NCBI RefSeq assembly: GCF_003665095.1
Contig: NZ_RCHV01000002.1
Span: forward strand, 124,001-188,000
DNA: 64,000 bases
DNA from: Streptomyces sp. Z26
GTDB lineage: Bacteria; Actinomycetota; Actinomycetes; Streptomycetales; Streptomycetaceae
Reading direction: 5' to 3'
Program-made: the position numbers and the translations under genes
In this document: piece after piece, positions 18,223-25,795 of the stretch
How the letters are laid out: the number at the start of each line of letters is the position of its first letter
How positions within the stretch are numbered: position 1 is the first letter of the stretch
The notes under the pieces: generated by a model
Seen by the model: the letters and a program-made list of their open reading frames with translations, nothing else
The model's database searches: none
Told to the model about the DNA's origin: nothing

Positions 18223-19005
18223 TCACGGCCGTTCGGCGGCGAGTGCCGCGCGGAACAGCTCCTCGGCGCGCGCGAGGACGCGTTCGAGCGTGCCCGGATC
18301 GGGGGCGCCCGCCGTGGGTGCGAGCGCGGCGGTGAGCGCGTCGACGTCGCGCAGTCCCGCGCGGCGCAGCAGCGCCTTCTCGTTGGTGACCCACTCCCCG
18401 CGCGCCGCGAGGACGGCGTGCGCGCACTGCGCCGCCGCCGTGGCGAGGGCGCCCGCGGTCTCGGTGAGGCGCGCGTGGGGCGCGTGGTGGGCGCGGGCGT
18501 ACGCCAGCGTGGCGAGGGCCATGTCGTGCCACCGCCGCGCGGCGGCCGTACGCAGGGGCGCGGGGTAGCCGGCGGGGCGCGGGAGTACGCCCCGGAGCAC
18601 GCGGTTGACGGCGAGTTCCGCGACGACGAGGTAGCCGGGGATGCCCGCGAGGTGGAACATCAGCGGCTCCACCCGGAAGCGGCCCTCCTCCGCCTCCGCG
18701 AGTTCGTGCTCGACGACGTCGAGGTCGCGGTAGTGGACGTCGACGCGGCGGCCCTCGACGGTCAGCCAGGCGCCGCCGTTGAACACTCCGCCACCCCACT
18801 CGCCGATCCCGGAGACCTCGCCGGGCCAGCCCAGCGCGCGCAGGTCGGCCGGGTCGAAGACGCCCCGGTAGTAGACGGCGAGGTCCCAGTCGCTGTCGGG
18901 CCGTTCGGTGCCCTGCGCGCGGGAACCGCCGAGCGCCACCGCCCGTACGCCCGGCAGGGACGCGAGTCGGTCGGCGAGGTGGTCGAGGAACTCCTGGTCG
19001 CGCAT
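18223..19005 (-). CDS. Nucleotidyltransferase-domain protein
   Basis: 260 residues. The Pol-beta-type nucleotidyltransferase motif is at the N-terminus: ALGGSRAQGTERPDSDWDLAVY (about 23-44), giving the GS...DxD metal-binding pattern. A helical C-terminal region (about 130-258, resembling a DUF4037/HEPN-like helical domain) follows. It could be an aminoglycoside-adenylyltransferase-like or MNT-type enzyme; no HEPN partner gene is adjacent, so a toxin-antitoxin role is not supported. The start ATG 19005 is immediately before the catalytic domain. Confidence 0.82.
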   Translation of the reverse strand: MRDQEFLDHLADRLASLPGVRAVALGGSRAQGTERPDSDWDLAVYYRGVFDPADLRALGWPGEVSGIGEWGGGVFNGGAWLTVEGRRVDVHYRDLDVVEHELAEAEEGRFRVEPLMFHLAGIPGYLVVAELAVNRVLRGVLPRPAGYPAPLRTAAARRWHDMALATLAYARAHHAPHARLTETAGALATAAAQCAHAVLAARGEWVTNEKALLRRAGLRDVDALTAALAPTAGAPDPGTLERVLARAEELFRAALAAERP

Positions 19006-19275
19006 GGCACGGCAGCGTAGGGCACGCGACGGCCGCACGGCACGCCGTACGGGCGCGGGCGTACGGGCTCGCGCGGGGGCGGCCGACGGCCGGGCCGTGC
19101 GGGACGCTACGCTGCCTCGCAACCAGGGCGCGCACCTCATCCGCCGCCGCGCCGCCCACGTTGCCCCGGGGCTGACGTGCCGTCAGCCGTGTCCGTACGG
19201 GATCGGCGTGAGCGGGGCGACCCCACCGGCGGCACGACGAGACGCGCACCTCGCCCGGCAGTCCGCAACCATCCG
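19006..19275. other. Intergenic region upstream of uppP, no gene seen
   Basis: The gap between the nucleotidyltransferase start and uppP is 326 bp. It holds two GTACGGGC-type motifs near 19047-19072 and the proposed uppP promoter at its 3' end. I see no coding pattern or stable RNA in it. Confidence 0.5.
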
Positions 19276-19305
19276 CTGACCCGCGCCCGCGCCGGTCAGT
19301 ACGAT
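19276..19305 (+). promoter_or_regulatory. Putative uppP promoter
   Basis: CTGACC (19276-19281) and TACGAT (19300-19305) are separated by 18 bp, which fits a vegetative Streptomyces promoter. Transcription would start near 19312, leaving a leader of about 20 nt before the ATG at 19332. Confidence 0.45.
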
Positions 19306-19331
19306 CACACCCCTGGACGGCACAACTCCCC

Positions 19332-20210
19332 ATGTCTTGGTTCGAATCATTCATCCTCGGGCTCGTCCAGGGGCTGACCGAGTTCCTTCCGATCTCCTCC
19401 AGCGCGCACCTGCGGCTCACCGCCGCGTTCGCGGGCTGGGAGGACCCGGGTGCCGCGTTCACCGCCGTCACCCAGATCGGTACGGAGGCGGCGGTCCTCA
19501 TCTACTTCCGCAAGGACATCGCCCGCATCATCTCCGCCTGGTGCCGCTCACTGGTCGACAAGGAGATGCGGCAGGACCACGACGCCCGGATGGGTTGGCT
19601 GGTGATCGTCGGGTCCATCCCGATCGGCGTGCTCGGGCTGGCGTTCAAGGACCAGATCGAGGGCCCGTTCCGCGACCTGCGGCTGATCGCCACGACGCTG
19701 ATCGTGCTGGGCATCGTGCTGGGCATCGCGGACCGGGTGGCCGCCCGCCGGGGCGTCGGCGGACGGCACCGCGCCGCGCCGGAACCCAAGACGATCGAGG
19801 CGCTCAACGCGCGGGACGGCATCCTCTTCGGACTCGCCCAGTCCCTCGCGCTGATCCCCGGCGTGTCCCGTTCCGGCGCCACCATCAGCGGCGGTCTGTT
19901 CATGGGCTACACCCGCGAGGCGGCGGCCCGTTACTCGTTCCTGCTGGCCATCCCCGCCGTACTCGCCTCCGGCCTGTTCGAGCTGACGGCGATCGGCGAG
20001 GGGCACGTGTCCTGGGGGCCGACGCTGTTCGCGACGGGACTGGCGTTCCTGGTGGCGTACGCGGTCATCTCGTGGTTCATGCAGTTCATCTCGACGAAGA
20101 GCTTCATGCCGTTCGTGATCTACCGCATCCTGCTGGGCATCGTCATCTTCGCCCTCGTCGGCGCCGGTGTCCTCGACCCGCACGAGGGCGAGTCCATCGG
20201 CGGGGAGTGA
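19332..20210 (+). CDS. uppP: Undecaprenyl-diphosphate phosphatase (UppP/BacA)
   Basis: 292 residues, polytopic. Both family signatures are present: LTEFLPISSSAHL (about 16-28, carrying the catalytic Glu and Ser-rich loop) and LALIPGVSRSGATISGGLFMG (about 174-194, with the essential Arg and Ser). The enzyme dephosphorylates undecaprenyl diphosphate at the outer face of the membrane to recycle the lipid carrier for peptidoglycan and other wall polymers, and gives bacitracin tolerance. Monocistronic by spacing, with a 524-bp gap after it. Confidence 0.97.
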   Translation: MSWFESFILGLVQGLTEFLPISSSAHLRLTAAFAGWEDPGAAFTAVTQIGTEAAVLIYFRKDIARIISAWCRSLVDKEMRQDHDARMGWLVIVGSIPIGVLGLAFKDQIEGPFRDLRLIATTLIVLGIVLGIADRVAARRGVGGRHRAAPEPKTIEALNARDGILFGLAQSLALIPGVSRSGATISGGLFMGYTREAAARYSFLLAIPAVLASGLFELTAIGEGHVSWGPTLFATGLAFLVAYAVISWFMQFISTKSFMPFVIYRILLGIVIFALVGAGVLDPHEGESIGGE

Positions 20211-20683
20211 CCTCCGGGCGGCCACACGACGACCCGGACAGCTAGAGGTAGTTGAAGGCGTTCCCAGTCCACTTTCCTTGATCATCTCCCATTCCTCTCC
20301 CACCGGGAGACCAGGGCGGGCTGACCCTGGGGGTTCAGCGCACCCCGTCCCGACCCGAGGCCGCGCGCCGCCCCGCCGCCACCCGCGGTGCGCCGCTCCC
20401 CCGCGCTCCACGCGCGGCGGGAGGAACAGGCAACGACCGCACCGGAGCCGGTACCGCCTCCGATCACGGCCGATCGAGCGTGGACGAGCGCCGAGCCGCG
20501 GGTCCCGCACGTGAACGTGCGGGCGGGCGGCGGTAGCCACCGGCGGCCCCGTACGCACGACCGGCGGTCCTCACCGGACGGGCCGAGGAGTCCGGCCGGG
20601 CGGTGAGTCGCACCGACCACGCAAGCCCTGGGCGGCGCCCGGCACACGGAACGCATCGCACCCGGCCCGCCGTACCGAAATAA
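20211..20683. other. Gene-free region between uppP and the TetR operon
   Basis: About 470 bp without a supportable gene; small ORFs here lack family matches and ribosome-binding sites. It contains the two adjacent stem-loops listed separately and an unusually AT-richer patch near 20241-20300 (ttgaaggcg to attcctctcc). It may carry the uppP 3' end or a small RNA, but nothing is decisive. Confidence 0.4.
20296..20330. terminator. Two adjacent stem-loops downstream of uppP
   Basis: TCTCCC-ACC-GGGAGA (20296-20310) is followed without a gap by CCAGGG-CGGGCTGA-CCCTGG (20311-20330). Both stems are perfect 6-bp pairs. They may end the uppP transcript (86 bp after its stop) or belong to a small RNA. 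Confidence 0.4.
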
Positions 20684-20727
20684 AGGAACGATCGTTCTTG
20701 ACTGATCGTTCCTCACATGCGTACCGT
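20684..20727 (+). promoter_or_regulatory. TetR operator and leaderless promoter
   Basis: AGGAACGATC (20684-20693) and GATCGTTCCT (20704-20713) form a perfect 10-bp inverted repeat with a 10-bp spacer; inside it GAACGATCGTTC (20686-20697) is a second perfect palindrome. The spacer holds TTGACT (20698-20703), a good -35 element, with TACCGT (20722-20727) as -10 at 18-bp spacing. Transcription would start at about 20735, exactly at the ATG of the tetR gene, predicting a leaderless mRNA; no Shine-Dalgarno sequence is present. The regulator would block its own -35. Confidence 0.75.
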
Positions 20728-20734
20728 ACTGGCC

Positions 20735-21247
20735 ATGGGCAGGCCGAGAGCATTCGACGAGGACGAGGTGGTACGAGCCGCCGTGGGCCTGTTCGGCGGG
20801 CGCGCGTACGACGGCGTGTCCGTCGACGACCTGGTCACCCACCTGGGCGTGCACCGCAACAGCCTGTACAAGACGTTCGGCAGCAAGCGCGGCCTCTACC
20901 TGATCGCCCTGCGTCGCCACCTCGCCGACGACGTCCGTCCGCTGCTGGACGCCCTCGCCGACGCGAAGGACGCGGAAGGCGCGCTACGGCTCGTCACGTC
21001 GGCCGACCTCCGCCTGCTCCTCCTGGCGGCGATCGAACGCTCACCGGTCGACGAGGAGGTCGCCTTCGAGGTCACGTCCGCCCTGGACTCCGTCGACAGG
21101 GCGATCGCCGACGCGCTCGGCGTTCCCACCGATGTGGCCACCGCCCTCACCGCCGCCGCACTCGGCATCCTCCTGCGCGGCAACCCCGACAAGGTCGCCA
21201 CCGCTCTGACCCGGCACCTCGGCCCCCTCACCCGAAAAGGGACCTGA
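20735..21247 (+). CDS. TetR-family transcriptional regulator
   Basis: 170 residues. It begins MGRPRAFDEDEVVRAAVGLF with the TetR HTH at about 20-55 (VSVDDLVTHLGVHRNSLYKTFGSKRGLY), then a helical ligand-binding domain ending RKGT. It leads an operon with a PH-like protein gene (1 bp after its stop) and an alpha/beta hydrolase gene. A perfect nested palindrome overlapping the promoter marks it as autoregulated. I take ATG 20735; an in-frame ATG at 20717 lies inside the promoter. Confidence 0.93.
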   Translation: MGRPRAFDEDEVVRAAVGLFGGRAYDGVSVDDLVTHLGVHRNSLYKTFGSKRGLYLIALRRHLADDVRPLLDALADAKDAEGALRLVTSADLRLLLLAAIERSPVDEEVAFEVTSALDSVDRAIADALGVPTDVATALTAAALGILLRGNPDKVATALTRHLGPLTRKGT

Positions 21248-21248
21248 C

Positions 21249-21599
21249 ATGGCATCGATGCGGATCACCGACGGCCACCTGGAGGTCGTGATGGAGGGCC
21301 TCGACAAGCTCTGGACCTTCCGAACCCGTCTCACCATTCCCCTGGCCAACGTCCGAGGTGCGACCGTCGACCCCGGTATCGCCAGCGACTTCAAGGGCGT
21401 CCGCGCACCGGGCACCCACATACCCGGCCTGATCATCGCGGGCACCTTCCATCACGACGGCGACAAGGTCTTCTGGCACGTCAAGGACGCGTCGAAGGCC
21501 ATCGTGGTCGAGCTCGCCGACGAGGAGTACACCCGCCTGGTCCTTCAGGTCGACGACCCCCGCGCGGCCGTGGCGCTGGTCGAGAACGCCCTCGCCTGA
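21249..21599 (+). CDS. Hypothetical PH-like small protein
   Basis: 116 residues, all-beta in appearance (LEVVMEGLDKLWTFRTRLTIPLANVRGATVDPG, GTFHHDGDKVFWHV, AIVVELADEEYTRLVLQVDDP) with a C-terminal helix. This matches the bacterial PH-like small proteins of actinobacteria whose role is unknown. There is no signal peptide. The ATG follows the tetR stop by 1 bp, so it is translated by coupling, and the hydrolase gene follows after 13 bp. Confidence 0.8.
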   Translation: MASMRITDGHLEVVMEGLDKLWTFRTRLTIPLANVRGATVDPGIASDFKGVRAPGTHIPGLIIAGTFHHDGDKVFWHVKDASKAIVVELADEEYTRLVLQVDDPRAAVALVENALA

Positions 21600-21612
21600 A
21601 GGAGGTGCACCG

Positions 21613-22641
21613 ATGATCCGCCACCTGGCGACGGCTCTGCTGGCACTGGCCGTCGGAACCACCACTCCGGCCGCAGCGACACCGGCGCTCGTCCCCGCCG
21701 CCGACCGCGAGATCGTCTTCACGGCCGACGGAACGACCGTGTACGGCACCCTGCGCGTTCCCGAGCACCGCGCGGGGCACCGACTGCGCGCGGCACTGCT
21801 GCTGCCCGGCAGCGGCCCCACCGACCGCGACGGCAACCAGCCGCCCGGCTCGACTCCTGACACCCTGGCGCACCTGGCCGACGCGCTCCAAGGGGACGGC
21901 ATCGCCACGCTGCGCTTCGACAAGTACGGCACCGGCCGCACCGGGCTGGGCGCCTACGCGGACCGCCCGGAAGAACTCGACCACCCCGCCTTCGTGCGCC
22001 AGGCCCGGGCCGCCTACGAGGCGTTGCGCGATCAGCCGGAGAGCGACCCGCGCTCCCTGCTGGTCGTCGGACACAGCGAAGGCGCGATGACGGGGCTGCT
22101 GCTGGGCGGCACCGTCCACCCGCGTCCGGCCGGGCTGGCCCTTCTGCAACCGCAGGCGATCCGCATGCTGGACCTGGTCGCGCTCCAGCTCAAGGCCCAG
22201 GTCGCCGAAGCGACCCGGCAAGGCCAGCTCACGCCGGAGGAGCAACGCACCATCAACGCGGCCGTGGCCGCGGCCGTCACCTCGCTGCGCGCACAGCGAC
22301 CGGTGGACACCTCCGCTCTCCCGCCCGCGCTCGCCCAGCTCTTCGAAGCGTTCCAGGGTTCCAGCGCCCGGTTCGTGGCCAGTGACGACGCCGTCTATCC
22401 ACCGGACACCGCTGCCGCGCTCGCGCCGGGAACCAAGGTGCTGCTGACCTGCGGGACGAACGACACCCAGGTCCCCTGTTCCACGACGAACGCCCTGACG
22501 ACCGCCCTGCGCCGGGCCCACGCCGGGAGGCCCGGCCGCGTGAGGCTGCCGGAAGTGGACCATCTGCTGCACCGTGCCGACCGCCCGGACGCGCTCGCGC
22601 CACCCGTACTCGACGCGCTGCGCCGGTTCACCCTCCGCTGA
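21613..22641 (+). CDS. Secreted alpha/beta hydrolase
   Basis: 342 residues. A signal peptide is visible (MIRHLATALLALAVGTTTPAAA, cleavage near residue 22-26). The hydrolase fold has the nucleophile elbow VVGHSEGAM (about 152-160, Ser in GHSEG), an oxyanion region LLPGSGPTDRDGNQ (about 72), an acidic residue in LLTCGTNDTQVP (about 280) and a C-terminal His in EVDHLLHR (about 318). The start has a perfect Shine-Dalgarno sequence (AAGGAGGTG). Third gene of the TetR operon; the TetR ligand may be a substrate or product. Substrate unknown (ester or peptide-like). Confidence 0.88.
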   Translation: MIRHLATALLALAVGTTTPAAATPALVPAADREIVFTADGTTVYGTLRVPEHRAGHRLRAALLLPGSGPTDRDGNQPPGSTPDTLAHLADALQGDGIATLRFDKYGTGRTGLGAYADRPEELDHPAFVRQARAAYEALRDQPESDPRSLLVVGHSEGAMTGLLLGGTVHPRPAGLALLQPQAIRMLDLVALQLKAQVAEATRQGQLTPEEQRTINAAVAAAVTSLRAQRPVDTSALPPALAQLFEAFQGSSARFVASDDAVYPPDTAAALAPGTKVLLTCGTNDTQVPCSTTNALTTALRRAHAGRPGRVRLPEVDHLLHRADRPDALAPPVLDALRRFTLR

Positions 22642-23286
22642 CGCCACCGGACGGGGGGCGGGAGCCACCTCCCGCGAGTCGGAACGCGGACACGTGCTGC
22701 GGCTCCCCGCCGGCAGCGGTACGGGACGCACCGGATCGGCCGGAACCGCTGTCCCAGGGTCGGGCTCCCCGAACCGGCGGGACACCCCCTCCCCGCAGGC
22801 GACGCGGTGGGGGCCCCGACCCGTCGCGACCGGACGCCACGGCCGAGGGATGCCGGGAACGGGCCGCGCCCGCGGCTCCTCCTGAAGTCGTAGCGGGGAG
22901 TGGTCCCCGGGGGGGCGGGTCCGTCGGTCGACGGAGGTGGGATTCCGTACGGGCCCGCACACCCGAGCGCCGTACCCGATATGTCCGTGTACGTGTCTGG
23001 TCATCCGCCCGCCACCTCGGCATCATGAACGGGAGACTCCCCCACCGGTCGACCGCCGGGCACCCCCGCGCTGGTGTCCGGCACGGGGCGGAGGACGCGG
23101 GCGACGCGCCCCGCCGCCCCGGAATGTCCGGCGCGACCGGAGTGTTGGGACTTGCGGGACTCCCGAGCGACGGAGGTCGTCTCCGCTGCCGGGTGTACCG
23201 GGCGACCCGACGTACTCCGCTGGCTGTACGGCAGGACTCCCCTGCCAGACGACGACAGGACGGTCGCGGAGGAGAAGGCTGGAACC
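22642..23286. other. Gene-free 645-bp region upstream of the DMT transporter
   Basis: No gene can be supported. ORFs on both strands here lack start signals and family resemblance. A small perfect stem (GGCAG/CTGCC near 23230-23246) and a strong GGAGGAG (23268-23274) occur near the 3' end, before the 12-codon ORF. The region is long enough for a promoter and a structured 5' leader of the transporter. Confidence 0.4.
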
Positions 23287-23325
23287 ATGAACAGCAAGAG
23301 CGCACCCCGCCGGAACCAGCCGTGA
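23287..23325 (+). CDS. Putative 12-residue upstream leader ORF
   Basis: ATG 23287 opens a 12-codon frame (MNSKSAPRRNQP) whose TGA at 23323-23325 overlaps the GTG start of the transporter (GTGA). GGAGGAG at 23268-23274 is the only strong ribosome-binding site in this region, whereas the transporter GTG itself has none. This suggests that the mini-ORF is translated and that the transporter is coupled to it. The C-terminal Arg-Arg-Asn-Gln-Pro before the stop is reminiscent of stalling-prone leader peptides of ion transporters, but that link is only inference. Confidence 0.45.
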   Translation: MNSKSAPRRNQP

Positions 23326-24488
23326 ACGCCCTGCTGGCCTCCGTGCTGCTGTCGCTGGTGTCGGCCGTGGCGTACGCCGCGGCGGCCATCCTCCAGGAGC
23401 GGATCGCCGCGACCACCGCGCCGAGCCGCTACGCCCTGCTCCGGCGCGGCCGGTGGTGGGCGACGGTCGTCCTCAACGGTCTCGGCGCGCTCCTGCACGT
23501 GGCCGCTCTCGGTCTCGGCCCGCTGACGGTGGTGCAGCCGCTCGGCGTGCTGACCATCGTCCTCGCCGCGCCGATGGCCGCCCTCATGGTGAAGCGGCCG
23601 GTCACGTCGGAGGCGTGGCGCGGCATCCTGCTGGTCTCGGTCGGGCTCGCGGCGATCCTGCTGTGCACCGGCGCGCACCGGTCCCGTTCGCTGGGTGAGG
23701 CGGAGCAGTTCGCGGTGGCCGCCGCCGCGGGCGCGCTCATCGTGGTCCTCCTCGGGCTCGCCGTGGCGGCGCGCGGGGCGCGCCGGGCGGGCGCCCGCAG
23801 TGCCGCGTTGGCCATGGCGGCAGGTGTGGCGTTCGGTACGGCGTCGGTGTGCGTGAAGGCCGTGGCCGAGGGCTCGGCCCTGGAGTCTGCGGCGACGGCG
23901 CTGCCCGTGGCGGGGCTGATCGCGGCGTTCGCCGTCACGGGCCTCGCCACCTCGCAGGCGTCGTACCGCGGCGGCGGTCTCGCCGCGCCGCTGGCGACGT
24001 CGACGGTCGTGAACCCGGTCGTCGCGGCGGCCGTCGGCATCCTCCTGCTGGACGAGGGCTTCCGCTTCGGTACGGCCGGGGCGCTGGCGGCCCTCGCCGG
24101 GGCGCTGGTCGCGGGACGCGGGCTGGTCGTCCTGACCGGTACGGGCGGTGGTGCCATTACGGCGACCGCCGCGGACGCGGTGGCGGCGCCCGCCGAGCCG
24201 GTGACGTCCGCTCAGCCGGTGACGCCCGCCGACCCCGTGGCCACCGACGCGCCCGTGCCCGCCGACGTACCCGCCGCCCCCGCGCGCTCCACCGGCCCCG
24301 TGGTGATCCCCCGGCCGACGCCGGTCGCCGCGCGACCCGCCGTGCCGCGCGCCACCCCGTACGGGGGCCGCGCCCCGGTGACCGCGCGTGAACCGCGCTT
24401 GGCGGTGCCGGAGACGCTGCCCGCACTGGTGGCGGACCTCGTCCCCAACACCGTTCCGGACCGGCTGCCGCTCCCGGCGCCGCACTGA
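23322..24488 (+). CDS. DMT/NIPA-like membrane transporter with long C-terminal tail
   Basis: 388 residues from GTG 23322. Nine or ten hydrophobic helices fill residues 1-270 (SVLLSLVSAVAYAAAAILQE, GALLHVAALGLGPLTVVQPLG, ASYRGGGLAAPLATSTVVNP, AAAVGILLLDEGFRFG). The layout and the ALGLGPLTVVQPLG loop fit the DMT superfamily, closest in style to NIPA-type Mg transporters or EamA proteins. Residues about 275-388 are a hydrophilic Ala/Pro/Thr-rich tail. The start has no Shine-Dalgarno sequence of its own and overlaps the stop of the mini-ORF upstream. Substrate uncertain. Confidence 0.8.
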   Translation: MNALLASVLLSLVSAVAYAAAAILQERIAATTAPSRYALLRRGRWWATVVLNGLGALLHVAALGLGPLTVVQPLGVLTIVLAAPMAALMVKRPVTSEAWRGILLVSVGLAAILLCTGAHRSRSLGEAEQFAVAAAAGALIVVLLGLAVAARGARRAGARSAALAMAAGVAFGTASVCVKAVAEGSALESAATALPVAGLIAAFAVTGLATSQASYRGGGLAAPLATSTVVNPVVAAAVGILLLDEGFRFGTAGALAALAGALVAGRGLVVLTGTGGGAITATAADAVAAPAEPVTSAQPVTPADPVATDAPVPADVPAAPARSTGPVVIPRPTPVAARPAVPRATPYGGRAPVTAREPRLAVPETLPALVADLVPNTVPDRLPLPAPH

Positions 24489-24493
24489 ACCAC

Positions 24494-24527
24494 GCCGGAG
24501 GGGCACGGCGAACCGCGCCCCTCCGGC
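24494..24527. terminator. Strong hairpin terminator between convergent genes
   Basis: GCCGGAGGGGC (24494-24504) pairs perfectly with GCCCCTCCGGC (24517-24527) across a 12-nt loop, 6 bp after the transporter stop and 11 bp beyond the end of the convergent sigma-factor gene. A bidirectional terminator. Confidence 0.8.
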
Positions 24528-24537
24528 ACCGCGTACG

Positions 24538-25485
24538 TCAGGCGGCGGCGCGCGCCTTGCCGGGGGCCGGGGTGTCCGGGCGGTCGGCCGCCACGGCGTC
24601 CGCGCCCCCCGCGCCCTCGATCTCGTCGTGTATCCGCTTGCAGGTGCGGTTGATCAGCCGGGACACGTGCATCTGGGAGATGCCGAGCCGGTCCGCGATG
24701 GAGCTCTGCGTCATGTCGTGGAAGTAGCGGAGGTAGAGGATGTGGCGTTCGCGCTCCGGGAGCCGTTCGAGGTGCGGCTTCACGGCCTCGCGGTAGAGGA
24801 CGAGGTCGAAGCCGGGCTCGCTGTCGCCCAGGGTGTCCTGGAGGCTGTACCCGTCCTCCGCGCCCGGGAGTTCGGCGTCGAGCGACAGCGGGCTGAAGCT
24901 CTCCAGCGCCTCCATGCCGGCCAGCACGTCCTCCTCCGGCATGCCGCTGTGCTGGGCGATCTCGGCCACGGTGGGCGAGCGGCCGTCCAGGTTCAGGGAC
25001 AGTTCGCGGATGCTGACGCGGACGCGGTTACGGAGTTCCTGGACCCGCCGGGGGACGTGCAGGCCCCACAGGTGGTCGCGGAAGTGCCGCTTGATCTCCC
25101 CGACGATGGTGGGGACGGCGTAGCTCTCGAACGCGCTGCCCCGCTCGGGGTCGTACCGGGCCACGGCCTTGGTGAGTCCCAGCGCGGCGACCTGCTCCAG
25201 GTCCTCCAGGGACTCGCCGCGGTTGCGGTACTGGCGTGCCAGCCGCTCCGCCATAGGAATCCACGCCTCCACCACCTGTCGGCGGAGGGCGGCCCGTTCG
25301 GGGCCCTCCGGCAGCGCGGCGATCGCGGCGAAGTCCGCGGCGCTGTCCGGCGCGTCGTCGTGCGGGTGGCGACGCGTACGGCGGGGGGTGGGGTGCACCC
25401 GCTGCTGCCTGCGCTCGGTCGGCGCCTTGCGCTGCCGGGCGGCGGGACGTCGGTTGCGGTCTCGGGTACGTGTGGCGGTGGTCAT
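24538..25485 (-). CDS. SigB/SigF/SigG-type stress or developmental sigma factor
   Basis: 315 residues. After a basic N-terminal extension of about 50 residues come sigma-70 regions 2 (LARQYRNRGESLEDLEQVAALGLTKAVARYDPERG, FESYAVPTIVGEIKRHFRD), 3 (RSPTVAEIAQHSGMPEEDVL) and 4 (LPERERHILYLRYFHDMTQSSIADRLGISQMHVSRLINRTCKRI), as in the SigB/SigF/SigG family. These sigma factors respond to osmotic stress or act in sporulation, usually under an anti-sigma factor; none is adjacent. ATG 25485 has a GGAGAGAG site. A 64-bp region of nested inverted repeats lies upstream. Confidence 0.93.
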   Translation of the reverse strand: MTTATRTRDRNRRPAARQRKAPTERRQQRVHPTPRRTRRHPHDDAPDSAADFAAIAALPEGPERAALRRQVVEAWIPMAERLARQYRNRGESLEDLEQVAALGLTKAVARYDPERGSAFESYAVPTIVGEIKRHFRDHLWGLHVPRRVQELRNRVRVSIRELSLNLDGRSPTVAEIAQHSGMPEEDVLAGMEALESFSPLSLDAELPGAEDGYSLQDTLGDSEPGFDLVLYREAVKPHLERLPERERHILYLRYFHDMTQSSIADRLGISQMHVSRLINRTCKRIHDEIEGAGGADAVAADRPDTPAPGKARAAA

Positions 25486-25526
25486 TTCGCTCTCTCCGTC
25501 GCGGTTGTCTGATCTGTGAGCGATCA

Positions 25527-25590
25527 CCGCGGGAGCAGACACAGGCGGGAGCAAGTTCGCGACACGCATGGTGTCGCACCGCTCCCGCGG
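25527..25590. promoter_or_regulatory. Nested inverted repeats upstream of the sigma-factor gene
   Basis: Outer arms CCGCGGGAGC (25527-25536) and GCTCCCGCGG (25581-25590) are perfect reverse complements. Between them GCGACAC (25559-25565) and GTGTCGC (25571-25577) form a second perfect repeat around GCATG. The block lies 42-105 bp upstream of the ATG, so it is either an operator array or a structured 5' leader. The rest of the 310-bp gap to the oxidoreductase gene holds four GTACGGG motifs (25729-25793) and no gene. Confidence 0.5.
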
Positions 25591-25795
25591 CAGTGCCTTC
25601 ACGTCCGAAGCACGAGGGTTCGCATGCCCGGCCCCCAGGGAGCCAAACCGGCGTGGGGAAACGGATTCCGACGGATTTCCGGAGCGCGCCGGAACCCGTG
25701 TGAGCAGGGGCGTAAGGGGCGGACGCGGGTACGGGGGCGAGGCGCGCGTACGGGCACGGAGGTGCGTACGGGACGGGCGCGCGTACGGGTTCGGG

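Noticed and set aside
18223..19005. MNT/HEPN-type toxin-antitoxin system
   Set aside because: The nucleotidyltransferase domain is present but no HEPN partner gene adjoins, so I kept it as a single gene.
20211..20683. tRNA or other stable RNA in the gap after uppP
   Set aside because: No cloverleaf arms or conserved tRNA loops could be found; only the two stem-loops remain.
21481..23004. 507-codon minus-strand frame opposite the hydrolase
   Set aside because: Antisense to well-supported genes, no recognisable domain, and low-complexity composition.
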